Shown: positions 1 through 6,098, counted from the stretch's first letter. The stretch is 11,123 nt of DNA from Chloroflexota bacterium (GCA_028875175.1 JAPPFO010000019.1:1-11123), one strand, 5' to 3'. The notes: a model not told the origin generated them from the letters alone. A program made the numbers and translations.

Positions 1-55
1 CCATTTTCGGGTTACGCACACACGGCCAGAAGCAGTCCGGGTGATCGCTCACCCA

Positions 56-571
56 TTAGTTCGTCGATCCCCCGTCTTCGGCAAGCCGCAACAACGAATC
101 CCCAACCACCCGGAACGTCCGCCACTCCGGCAACATCTCCGCCCCGAGGTCCTCATAAAAGCGGTGCGCGTCCGTATTCCAGTCCAGCGCCACCCATTCA
201 AAGCGACCGCAGTCCCGGTCCACCGCAATCGCCGCCACCCGCCGCAGCAGCTGCGTGCCCAACCCGCGCCGTCGATACGCCGGCGACACATACAGATCGT
301 GCAGGTACATCCCCCGCCGACCCAGGAACGTCGAATACGTGTGGAAATACACCGCAAACCCCGCCGGTTCCTCACCCGCAAACGCCAGCAACGCCTCCGC
401 CGCCGGCCGCTCCCCAAACAGCGATTCCTGCAACGACGCCTCCGTCGCCACCACCTCATGCGTCAGCCGCTCGTACACCGCCAAATCCCAGATCAACCCC
501 ATCAGCCGCGGCACGTCGTTCTCGGTGGCAGCGCGAATCGTGAACCCGCGAGACTCAGCCACTCGTGTCAC
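56..571 (-). CDS. GNAT-family N-acetyltransferase, SSAT-like
   Basis: This 171-residue protein transfers an acetyl group from acetyl-CoA to an amine, probably in the cytoplasm. It resembles the diamine/spermidine acetyltransferase (SSAT) branch of the GNAT superfamily along its whole length and is about as long as human SSAT1. Visible features are the N-terminal beta strand FTIRAATENDV (residues 10-20), the core strand MYLHDLYVSPAYR (88-100), the acetyl-CoA loop RRRGLG (100-105) and the late motif ALDWNTDAHRFYEDLGA (128-144), whose Tyr139 is in the usual general-acid position. The start is a GTG; another in-frame GTG lies three codons later, with AAGGA upstream of both. It sits 67 bp downstream of the alpha/beta hydrolase and is probably the last gene of that unit. 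The family is clear; the exact substrate (polyamine, thialysine or another amine) cannot be told. Confidence 0.88.
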   Translation of the reverse strand: MTRVAESRGFTIRAATENDVPRLMGLIWDLAVYERLTHEVVATEASLQESLFGERPAAEALLAFAGEEPAGFAVYFHTYSTFLGRRGMYLHDLYVSPAYRRRGLGTQLLRRVAAIAVDRDCGRFEWVALDWNTDAHRFYEDLGAEMLPEWRTFRVVGDSLLRLAEDGGSTN

Positions 572-638
572 CGTCCTTGCTGGTCTTCGGCGCTCACCGG
601 CTTAGCTACGCCACGCTGGGCGGACTGAGGTCCGGTCC

Positions 639-1499
639 TCACGAGACAGGATCCACCAGGAAGTCTCGCAAAACGCGGGCCGTTGCCTCCGGCTGCTCGA
701 TCCACGGCTCATGCCCGGCCCCCGCGATGGTCGTGTGGCGACTGGAGGGAATCAGCTCAGCGATCTGGGCTCGTCCCAATCGCGGCCGCGGGTCCCCTTC
801 GCCGTCCACAACCAGCGTGGGCGCCCTGACCTGGGCGACCTGGGAGTTCAGGTGTCCGGCGTCCTCCATCAGTCTCATCTCCGCGCATAACGCCTCGTTC
901 AGCAGATAGTTGATCGGAAAGCGGTCATATCGGGGCACATCGCCGACCCGCCTCACGTCATAAAGCTCCGTCCGTCCGAGCAAGGAAGACTTCTCCGTCT
1001 GGATCCGCTCAAGCTCCTCGCCGCTGGCCGTCAACAGTTCCTCATTGAGAAGCCGCAAGCGCTCACGTTCGGCGGGAGCCAGCTTCGCTTCGCGGTTGCG
1101 GCGGTATTCCTGGTGCCAGGCGGGGTCGATCCCCGTCCCCGACATATACACCAGCCGTGCCGTGCGTTCGGGATAGTGGATGGCGTACAACAGCGCCAGC
1201 GTCGCTCCCCACGAGTGACCGACGATCGTCCACGCCGCGTACCCCCAATACGCTCGAAGCGCATCCAGATCGTCCACAAGCGTCGGCACGTCGTACGGCC
1301 CAACGTCGTCCGACCGCCCGCATCCCCGCTGGTCATACCGGTGCACCGTCGTCAGATCATCGATCATCGCCGCAACCGGCCCCAGGTAGTCATAAATCCC
1401 CGGCCCGCCATGACAGAGCACAACCGGCGCCCCGTACCCCTGCGTCGCCGTCCACATGGAGATCCCGTTCGCAGCAACCTGCTGTTCAGAAACGGACAT
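639..1499 (-). CDS. Alpha/beta hydrolase, proline iminopeptidase-like
   Basis: A 286-residue alpha/beta-hydrolase-fold enzyme. It carries the oxyanion motif HGGPG (residues 30-34), the segment DQRGCGRSD (56-64) and the nucleophile elbow GHSWG (94-98, Ser96). Asp237 in GEGDPRP and His263 in GAGHEPW complete the likely triad. HGGPG with DQRGxGRS is typical of prolyl aminopeptidases (peptidase family S33) and of related esterases and lactonases. A helical cap of about 70 residues (roughly 130-205) sits between the core strands, as in S33. The start ATG is preceded by GGAAG at good spacing. There is no signal peptide, so it is probably cytoplasmic. It lies 87 bp after the kinase and 67 bp before the acetyltransferase. 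Peptidase activity is the commonest assignment, but S33-like proteins include many small-molecule hydrolases. Confidence 0.88.
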   Translation of the reverse strand: MSVSEQQVAANGISMWTATQGYGAPVVLCHGGPGIYDYLGPVAAMIDDLTTVHRYDQRGCGRSDDVGPYDVPTLVDDLDALRAYWGYAAWTIVGHSWGATLALLYAIHYPERTARLVYMSGTGIDPAWHQEYRRNREAKLAPAERERLRLLNEELLTASGEELERIQTEKSSLLGRTELYDVRRVGDVPRYDRFPINYLLNEALCAEMRLMEDAGHLNSQVAQVRAPTLVVDGEGDPRPRLGRAQIAELIPSSRHTTIAGAGHEPWIEQPEATARVLRDFLVDPVS

Positions 1500-1586
1500 G
1501 CATCTTCCGGGGAACTCGTCAGTGCCCGGAAGCCCCCGAGAACCAACGCACTGTCGTCTACGTACCGTACCCGGCCAACCGGCCGG

Positions 1587-2195
1587 TCATGCCGGGCCGG
1601 TCCGGCCCGCCCAACGCGACTCCACCTCGCAACGTATCCGCTCGATAACCAGGTCGATACCCAGGGTTCCCTCAACAATCAGATCGGCGTCGGCTCGCAT
1701 CCGCTCCTGGAAGTGTTCGTAGATCGGCCTGGCCCGAGCCTCGTATCCGGCGAGCTCGCCCATCACATGCTGAAGCGGCTCGTCCGCCAGCGCAATGTCT
1801 CGCAGAATCCGGCGTGCCATGGCTACGTCCAACGGCGTGTCGATGAAGATCAATAGATCGATCAGCCTTCCTGATTCCGAGTGCGCCCGACCCAGTGGCG
1901 CGTCAGCCACAACCCAACGCGCGGGCCCGACGATGGTGGCGCCAATCGGACAGGTAATAGCGTGGCCAGCCTTCAATGCCTGTAGGTGACGAGTAAAGAG
2001 CGGGGTTTCGTAGACCTCGTAGTTCGCTCCGTCGGCGAACCAACGATGTAGGTCGTCGGGATATACGTTCGTTTCCTCGTAGTCGTCAAAGTGAATCGCG
2101 ACGGCGTCGCCCAGAACCCCGGCCAGGCCCCGCGCCGCCGCCGTCTTCCCACCCCCGCTGACAGCCGTGATGCCCACCACGCCAACGCGGTTCAT
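1587..2195 (-). CDS. P-loop kinase, uridine kinase-like
   Basis: A 202-residue P-loop NTPase of the uridine kinase/phosphoribulokinase type. The Walker A loop is AVSGGGKT (11-18), with Ala in place of the usual first Gly. HFDDYEETN (35-43) matches the acidic phosphate-acceptor region of uridine kinases. The Walker-B-like strand LLIFIDTPLDVAMARRILRD (114-133) leads into an arginine-rich lid. I chose the ATG at 2195 because the P-loop begins 10 residues later, as usual; the frame stays open upstream, but that stretch is low-complexity and carries a hicA relic in another frame. The upstream GGGG is a weak ribosome binding site. The substrate may be a nucleoside or another hydroxylated small molecule. 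It is probably co-transcribed with the downstream hydrolase and acetyltransferase. Confidence 0.78.
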   Translation of the reverse strand: MNRVGVVGITAVSGGGKTAAARGLAGVLGDAVAIHFDDYEETNVYPDDLHRWFADGANYEVYETPLFTRHLQALKAGHAITCPIGATIVGPARWVVADAPLGRAHSESGRLIDLLIFIDTPLDVAMARRILRDIALADEPLQHVMGELAGYEARARPIYEHFQERMRADADLIVEGTLGIDLVIERIRCEVESRWAGRTGPA

Positions 2196-2205
2196 CGCCC
2201 CATCT

Positions 2206-2245
2206 ATTTCAGGCCAGCCTGCCTCGGGCCGCTGTTTCAGTTTCC
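2206..2245 (-). pseudogene. Relic of a hicA 3' end
   Basis: Read on the minus strand, these 40 bases match the last 40 bases of the intact hicA at 9657-9696 at about 34 positions. They translate in the hicA frame as NSGPRQAGLK and a TAG stop, against NSILRQAGLK and TGA in the intact gene, with an internal TGA further upstream. No further hicA sequence is recognisable upstream. Weaker similarity continues 3' into the kinase start: the next 19 bases differ from the hicA/hicB junction at five positions, all transitions. This is what remains of a second hicAB-like copy. Confidence 0.6.
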
Positions 2246-2393
2246 TTCGCATCCCGATAGCAGTCTGAAATGCGATCGTGCCATAATCCAGCTGTGGCCT
2301 GGGAACCGACGGCCCAACCCGCTGAGGCGGCGCCGGATGCGCTTGATTGACGGCGAAATCCCAATGGTCTACTGGGCGGCCGCCGGTCATCCA

Positions 2394-2414
2394 GTGCGGG
2401 CGGAATGCTCGCAC
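2394..2414 (+). other. Hairpin in the peroxiredoxin leader
   Basis: GTGCGGGC and GCTCGCAC form an 8-bp stem (one G-U pair) around a 5-nt loop, 17 nt before the peroxiredoxin ATG. It could be an operator or leader structure. No T-run follows, so it is not a typical terminator. A possible upstream promoter is TTGACG (2347-2352) with TACTGG 17 nt later, which is a weak match. The remaining divergent intergenic stretch between the kinase and the peroxiredoxin holds only the hicA relic. Confidence 0.3.
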
Positions 2415-2431
2415 GTCTTGGTTTGGGATTC

Positions 2432-2890
2432 ATGCTAGCCACAGGAAGCGCGGCGCCAGACTTCACCATCCCCCTCCTCTCCGGCGGGGAGTTCATCCTT
2501 TCCGACCTCCGGGGAACCAGGGTCGTCCTCTTTTTCTTCCCGGGGGCCTTAACCCCGGGTTGAATGGCCGAAAACGTGGGATTTGGAAAATCCCAGCGGC
2601 GGATGGCGGACCGCAACGCCGTGGTGGTCGGCATCAGCTCGGCTGAGGAGCGGAAGCTACGGCGCCTGGCCACGTACCTCAGATTCTTGAGGATTGACCT
2701 GCCCCTGGCCCATGATTCCGATAGCCGTGTGGGCGCCCTGTACGACCTCAGGCCCGATACCGGGGAGCACAACCTGCGGGTGACCTACGTGATTGACGAA
2801 GCGGGGCTGGTCAGCGACTTCCACCACAACGAGTTGTCCGCGTTCAGCCACTGGCGCTGGGCGCTGCGAACGGTGCGCGAGGCCGGTTAG
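2432..2890 (+). CDS. Candidate selenocysteine peroxiredoxin (TGA at the catalytic Cys position)
   Basis: A 152-codon peroxiredoxin (AhpC/TSA, BCP-like) that would reduce peroxides in the cytoplasm. It opens with MLATGSAAPDFTIPLL (compare the family pattern VGxxAPDFTLP). SDLRGTRVVLFFFPGALTPG (24-43) follows, then the in-frame TGA at 2561-2563 as codon 44, then MAENVGFG. The TGA is exactly the peroxidatic position of P-x-x-x-T-x-x-C (Pro37, Thr41, position 44). Downstream, AVVVGISS and LRVTYVIDEAGLV are the expected core strands. The frame is intact with high GC3 on both sides of the TGA and there are no other stops. The protein has no cysteine, and the usual BCP resolving position (49) is Val, so it would be a 1-Sec enzyme. 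Ordinary annotation would start at the ATG immediately after the TGA (2564) and lose the catalytic half. The alternative is a pseudogene with a Cys-to-stop change. An upstream in-frame ATG at 2405 is less likely. Confidence 0.78.
2539..2559 (+). other. GC-rich hairpin just before the in-frame TGA
   Basis: CCCGGGG and CCCCGGG form a perfect 7-bp stem around GCCTTAA within the codons for FPGALTPG. It ends one base before the TGA at 2561. It may only reflect GC-rich codons, but could affect ribosome pausing or recoding at the TGA. Confidence 0.45.
2577..2595 (+). promoter_or_regulatory. Candidate bacterial SECIS hairpin
   Basis: TGGGATTT and AAATCCCA form a perfect 8-bp stem with the 3-nt loop GGA. 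The stem begins 13 nt after the TGA at 2561-2563 and the apical loop begins 21 nt after it. As I recall the bacterial SECIS model, it asks for an apical loop of 3-14 nt about 16-37 nt downstream of the UGA, with a G in the first two loop positions; this hairpin meets all of these. Bacterial SECIS elements lie within the coding region and bind SelB. Whether the genome encodes SelA, SelB, SelC and SelD cannot be seen here. Confidence 0.62.
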
Positions 2891-3013
2891 GCACGGGGCG
2901 CGGGCGCCGTCCCGAGTGCCGCCGACGTCAGCATGATGGAGATGAACCGGCCCACCAGCGGGCCGGCCGCGGCCGCCGCTATCACCAGGATCACTCCCTC
3001 TCACCTTGCCCAA

Positions 3014-3038
3014 TTGACCCTCCGCAGGCTGCTAGAGT
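3014..3038 (+). promoter_or_regulatory. Possible promoter of the aspartic protease pair
   Basis: TTGACC at 3014-3019 resembles a -35 box. TGCTAGAGT at 3030-3038 fits an extended -10 (TGnTAnnnT). The spacing of 13 nt is short, so the extended -10 may act largely alone. It lies about 35 nt before the start at 3072. A similar TGCTAGCAT occurs upstream of rplU. Confidence 0.35.
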
Positions 3039-3071
3039 CAGTCCTACAGAGTCATGTCCTGGAGGAGATGC

Positions 3072-3389
3072 ATGGGGGATTCGCCACCCTCGCCGTCCAC
3101 CGTGCGAGAGAGACCCTCCACGCCCCCGGATCGCCCCATGGAAGAGACGGCCCGCCTGGGTAACGAGATCTACGAGCGGCACATTCGACACCAGGTCGAG
3201 GCCGACCACCACGGCCAGGTCGTAGCCATCGACGTCGAAAGCGGCAACTGGGCCGTTGGCGACACCGTGATCGTCGCAACCGACCGCCTCTGGTCCCACC
3301 ACCCGGCCGCCCACGACATCTGGTCCCTCCGAGTCGGCTACCGAGCCCTGCATCACTTCGGCGGACGCCCCTTGCGGAGAGCTGAGTGA
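3072..3389 (+). CDS. Small hypothetical protein paired with an aspartic protease
   Basis: A 105-residue protein of unknown function. After a Pro/Ser-rich N-terminus of about 22 residues comes a conserved-looking domain: METARLG-type start, EIYERHIRHQVEADHHGQ, VVAIDVESGNWAVGDTVIVA, then WSLRVGYRALHHFGG near the C-terminus. I know this sort of protein (IDVESGxxxxG, IWxxRVGxxAxHxFGG) from cyanobacterial and other genomes, often next to clan AA aspartic proteases, without an assigned function. I chose the ATG at 3072 because GGAGGAG (3061-3067) is well placed for it; an ATG at 3054 has no such site and one at 3138 would remove only the Pro-rich tail. Its TGA overlaps the GTG start of the protease gene, so the two are translationally coupled. 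No signal peptide or membrane segment is visible. Confidence 0.72.
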   Translation: MGDSPPSPSTVRERPSTPPDRPMEETARLGNEIYERHIRHQVEADHHGQVVAIDVESGNWAVGDTVIVATDRLWSHHPAAHDIWSLRVGYRALHHFGGRPLRRAE

Positions 3390-3757
3390 TCGAGGGCGTC
3401 GTAAACGCCGCCTATGAGCCGATAGTCACTCTCGGCATTCAGGGTCCGACCGGGCAGGCAAGTGTGATCGAAGCCGTAATCGACACCGGCTTCACCGGAT
3501 TCCTGACCGTGACTCCGGCCCTGGTGTCGGAGTTGGGACTGCGCTATCTGACCAGGGGTTGGGCGTCCCTCGCCGATGGCAGCGAAGTGCCCTTCGATGT
3601 CTACGATGTCACGGTGCTCTGGGACGGACGACCCGTCCGCGTCGAGGCGGACGCCGCCGACACCACCCCCCTCGTAGGCATGCGGCTACTCGACCGCCAC
3701 AATCTGAACATGGATGTCGAAAACGGCGGACGCGTCATCATCCAGGCCAACGACTAG
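3386..3757 (+). CDS. Clan AA (retropepsin-like) aspartic protease
   Basis: A 123-residue single-domain protein with the aspartic protease active-site motif VIDTGFTGFLTV (residues 31-42, catalytic Asp33). The second half carries the hydrophobic-hydrophobic-Gly motif PLVGMRLLDRHNLNMDV (95-111), the same arrangement as single-lobed retropepsin-like enzymes, which must dimerise to form a full active site. The length is normal for this prokaryotic family. The start is a GTG that overlaps the stop of the upstream gene (GTGA). It has no signal peptide and is probably cytoplasmic. Such pairs are widespread in bacteria but the substrate is unknown; the coupling suggests the small partner is a substrate, inhibitor or subunit, which is inference. 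The gene ends facing the minus-strand phosphonatase-like gene. Confidence 0.82.
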   Translation: MIEGVVNAAYEPIVTLGIQGPTGQASVIEAVIDTGFTGFLTVTPALVSELGLRYLTRGWASLADGSEVPFDVYDVTVLWDGRPVRVEADAADTTPLVGMRLLDRHNLNMDVENGGRVIIQAND

Positions 3758-3923
3758 CCGGACCCCAGGCGTTCCTCTCTCTCCGCTGCGCCGTTCCGGC
3801 TCATCGTCAATTCGCCTCGCCGGGACTTGTCCCCCACTTCGCGAAGGGCCGGTGCGCAATTGAGCGGGGAAACCTGGCATTGACACCCAAGTCCCTTGGC
3901 ACGCTTCTGAGCTACGCGGAGCG

Positions 3924-3944
3924 CCCGCGGAGCATGGCCGCGGG
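3924..3944. terminator. Hairpin between convergent genes
   Basis: CCCGCGG and CCGCGGG form a perfect 7-bp stem with a 7-nt loop in the 218-bp gap between the convergent protease and hydrolase genes. There is no clear T-run on either strand, so a terminator role rests mainly on position. The rest of the gap (3758-3975) holds no gene I can support. Confidence 0.35.
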
Positions 3945-3975
3945 TCGAATTGTCCTTATGGTAAACGAGATCCGA

Positions 3976-4704
3976 TCATGAAAACTCGCGTGTTATCAAT
4001 TCAGGCAATTCCTTGACACTGGGTATGACGTGCGTGTGCCGATACTTGCCCCAGGCCTCGACCGGTCTGGGTCCGCTCAGTACGCCGACAACACCGCGAC
4101 ATCCCGCATTGTAGCCTTCCAGCATATCGGCTGGCGTGTCGCCGATTTTGACAACCTCGTGCACGCTCTGAATATTCAACTGTGTCATAGCGTAAAAAAT
4201 CATGAATGGCGCCGGGCGTCCGATCTGTCCTGGGATATGCTCCACGTCCACGGCGATGTCCACCAGCCCGTCGCTCACCCAGCCGAGGCTGTCCATGATT
4301 GCCTCGGTTATGGCACGATGAAAGCCGGTATTGGTGGCGACCTTGATGCCATGTTCGTGGCACCAGCGAAACGTGTCGGTGGCTCCAGGAACTTCTCTGA
4401 CCTCCCGGCGATAGTGCTCGATCATGAGCTCCTCGTAGCGGTCAAAGACCTTCTTCGCCTCTTCGTAAGTATCAAGAGTTCGTGTTTTCTCAAAATCTTC
4501 AATGTCGATTCTGTCTCCTCTCGACCGCGCAATGAGAAACTGGTAAAGATGAATCTTGTTCGTTCCCATGTGCAGCAGGATCTCATCTGGTGTCGTGTCG
4601 AGATTATGTTCCTGCGCAGCCTCGTACAGGCAGTCCCTGACGCCAGTGTCGTCATGCACCGTCGTCCCGGACAGGTCGAACATGACCATGCTGACCTTGC
4701 TCAT
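3976..4704 (-). CDS. Phosphonatase-like HAD hydrolase (PhnX-like)
   Basis: A 242-residue HAD-superfamily protein closest to phosphonoacetaldehyde hydrolase (PhnX), which cleaves the C-P bond of phosphonoacetaldehyde. Motif I is FDLSGTTV (9-16): nucleophile Asp10, with Ser12 where most HAD phosphatases have Asp and phosphonatases have Ala. HMGTNKIHLYQFL (45-57) aligns with PhnX MGLLKIDHVRAL, so Lys50 is the Schiff-base lysine. ATNTGF (123-128) is motif II. GRPAPFMIFYAM (162-173) carries the phosphonatase-type Arg163 in place of the HAD lysine, and KIGDTPADMLEGYNAG (186-201) is the acidic motif. This matches the PhnX-like clade (TIGR03351), known to associate with zinc dehydrogenases rather than the transaminase PhnW. 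It lies 31 bp after the dehydrogenase with AGGAAGG upstream of its ATG, so the two are probably co-transcribed. The substrate is phosphonoacetaldehyde or a close 2-oxoethylphosphonate. Confidence 0.88.
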   Translation of the reverse strand: MSKVSMVMFDLSGTTVHDDTGVRDCLYEAAQEHNLDTTPDEILLHMGTNKIHLYQFLIARSRGDRIDIEDFEKTRTLDTYEEAKKVFDRYEELMIEHYRREVREVPGATDTFRWCHEHGIKVATNTGFHRAITEAIMDSLGWVSDGLVDIAVDVEHIPGQIGRPAPFMIFYAMTQLNIQSVHEVVKIGDTPADMLEGYNAGCRGVVGVLSGPRPVEAWGKYRHTHVIPSVKELPELITREFS

Positions 4705-4735
4705 TGGCTCACACCTTCCTGCATGTATGAGTGGC

Positions 4736-5830
4736 TTAGGGTTTCACGATAGGTCGCATTCCCTCGTGCGTCTCCAGCGATTCGAGCGCGGCGGTCACGC
4801 CTTCTGCGGTGAGTGGGAATGCCGGTCCGGCGAGGCTCTTGTACGGATATCGGTGACGGCTTCGGTAGACGAGGTCCAGGGCTCGGCCCAGGTACCGCGA
4901 GTCATAGTTGTGGAGCCCCGCGATTGTGAGGCATTTGGTAATCACATCGTGTGAGTCGAGCACGAAGTTGTCGTCGGGATACAGGGCGCCCTGCATGAGA
5001 TAACGTCCGCCGATGCGCAGCATCTTGACTCCCAACGGTACGACGCTGGCGAAACCAGTGACTTCAACGACCACGTCCGCGCCGCGCCCGCCGGTCAGGT
5101 CGTTCACCTGTAGGACAAGGTCTTCATCATCATGCTGGCCGGCGTTAATGACGTGGTCGGCACCGAATGCACTGGCGATCTCTAATCGCTTGTCAAGGAC
5201 GTCGACCATGATGACTTGTCCGGCGCCTTGCTCCTTGGCGATGGCCGCGGCATAGATCCCCAACATACCCGCACCCTGGATCACGACGTTCTCGCCCGGC
5301 TGCAAACCGATCCTGGCCAGACCCGCGGTCACGGTGGCCGCGGCGCACATCAACGGTGACGCCTCCTCGTCGGACATATCGTCTGGAACGCGGAACACGC
5401 TTGTGCCGGGTCTAACGTAGACATATTCGCCGAACGTGCCCGCGAAATGCGGAGGTACGTCGCTATGTGCATGTCCGTACTTGAAAAGGCTAAGACACTT
5501 CTGTGGAAGATCATATATCCGGCAATAGCAGCAGCAGCCGCAGTTGGCCATGATGCTCCAGGTTATTCGGTCACCCTCGGACAGGCTATGACCGGCGGTA
5601 TCCGTTCTGACACTCGGCCCGAGTTGCACGATTACTCCCAGCCCTTCGTGCCCCAATACGGTTGGCGCTGGGAAGGGCCGCCGGCCTCGCCAGCTATGCA
5701 CATCGGAGCCGCATACCGTGGCCATCGTCGTCTTGACCAGAATCGCGCCGGGCTCCAGTTCTTGCGGCAACGGGAAACAGCGTTCTTCCAGTGATTCCCC
5801 AACACCCATGAAAAGCACGACTTTGCCCAT
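4736..5830 (-). CDS. Zinc-dependent alcohol dehydrogenase, phosphonate-associated type
   Basis: A 364-residue medium-chain zinc dehydrogenase that oxidises an alcohol with NAD(P). Catalytic zinc ligands are Cys40 (VCGSDVHSWRG, 39-49) and His61-Glu62 (LGHEGLG). A cysteine-rich structural zinc loop follows (97-112: Cys97, Cys100, Cys103, Cys112). The Rossmann turn is GAGMLG (186-191), with acidic Asp210 favouring NAD. The structural loop ending in LPQKC, followed by KYGH, resembles the clade proposed to act in phosphonate catabolism (TIGR03366). I chose the ATG at 5830 because GAGGTG precedes it and the domain begins directly. The frame is open to 5905, but that stretch runs into transposase debris and has no conserved sequence. 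With the adjacent phosphonatase-like gene it could oxidise a hydroxyalkylphosphonate to the aldehyde that the hydrolase cleaves; this is inference. Confidence 0.85.
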   Translation of the reverse strand: MGKVVLFMGVGESLEERCFPLPQELEPGAILVKTTMATVCGSDVHSWRGRRPFPAPTVLGHEGLGVIVQLGPSVRTDTAGHSLSEGDRITWSIMANCGCCCYCRIYDLPQKCLSLFKYGHAHSDVPPHFAGTFGEYVYVRPGTSVFRVPDDMSDEEASPLMCAAATVTAGLARIGLQPGENVVIQGAGMLGIYAAAIAKEQGAGQVIMVDVLDKRLEIASAFGADHVINAGQHDDEDLVLQVNDLTGGRGADVVVEVTGFASVVPLGVKMLRIGGRYLMQGALYPDDNFVLDSHDVITKCLTIAGLHNYDSRYLGRALDLVYRSRHRYPYKSLAGPAFPLTAEGVTAALESLETHEGMRPIVKP

Positions 5831-5891
5831 CGACTGTGCCACCTCAACGCCTCCGTTCAGCCGGCAAGGCGTTGTAGATATAGCACAGGTG

Positions 5892-6083
5892 TCACCAGCT
5901 AACATTCATGGTGAGGCTAGACCCGGTCATTTGGACAGCTACCACGTACCGGCTGTGCCAGTCCATGATCGCCACGAGGTAGAGAAACCCCGGTCCACGG
6001 GCAGGTAGGTGCGCTGCCCACACCTGGTTGGGCCAGGTGATCCTGGGTCCGGTGATCGGCCGCACGAGCGGCCAGGAAACGGT
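5892..6083 (-). pseudogene. Degenerate IS3-type transposase fragment
   Basis: The minus strand is open for about 63 codons and reads ITWPNQVWAA, then HLPARGPGFLYLVAIMDWHS and RYVVAV. This is the start of the rve integrase core of IS3-like OrfB proteins (family pattern RPNQVWAADITYLP..RGFLYLVAIMDWHSRYVL). The region of the first catalytic Asp (ADITY) is lost, there is no start codon, and a TGA ends the frame 20-odd codons after the core match. The second Asp and the Glu of DDE are absent. It fills most of the 387-bp gap between the phosphatase and the dehydrogenase. I see no terminal inverted repeats. Confidence 0.75.
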
Positions 6084-6098
6084 TCACCACGTGCCTGG

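Noticed and set aside
41..628. Long plus-strand ORF opposite the acetyltransferase
   Set aside because: Arg/Pro-rich shadow frame of the GNAT gene.
1113..1856. Long plus-strand ORF opposite the hydrolase and kinase genes
   Set aside because: Arg/Pro-rich translation with no family signature; it is antisense to two clear minus-strand genes and arises from high GC.
2564..2890. ORF starting at the ATG directly after the TGA as a complete gene
   Set aside because: It lacks the conserved N-terminal third and catalytic motif of the peroxiredoxin, which are intact in the same frame upstream. It is the 3' part of the 2432-2890 gene.
4030..4752. 240-codon plus-strand ORF opposite the phosphonatase-like gene
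   Set aside because: No recognisable domain; the minus strand encodes a full HAD protein with all motifs.
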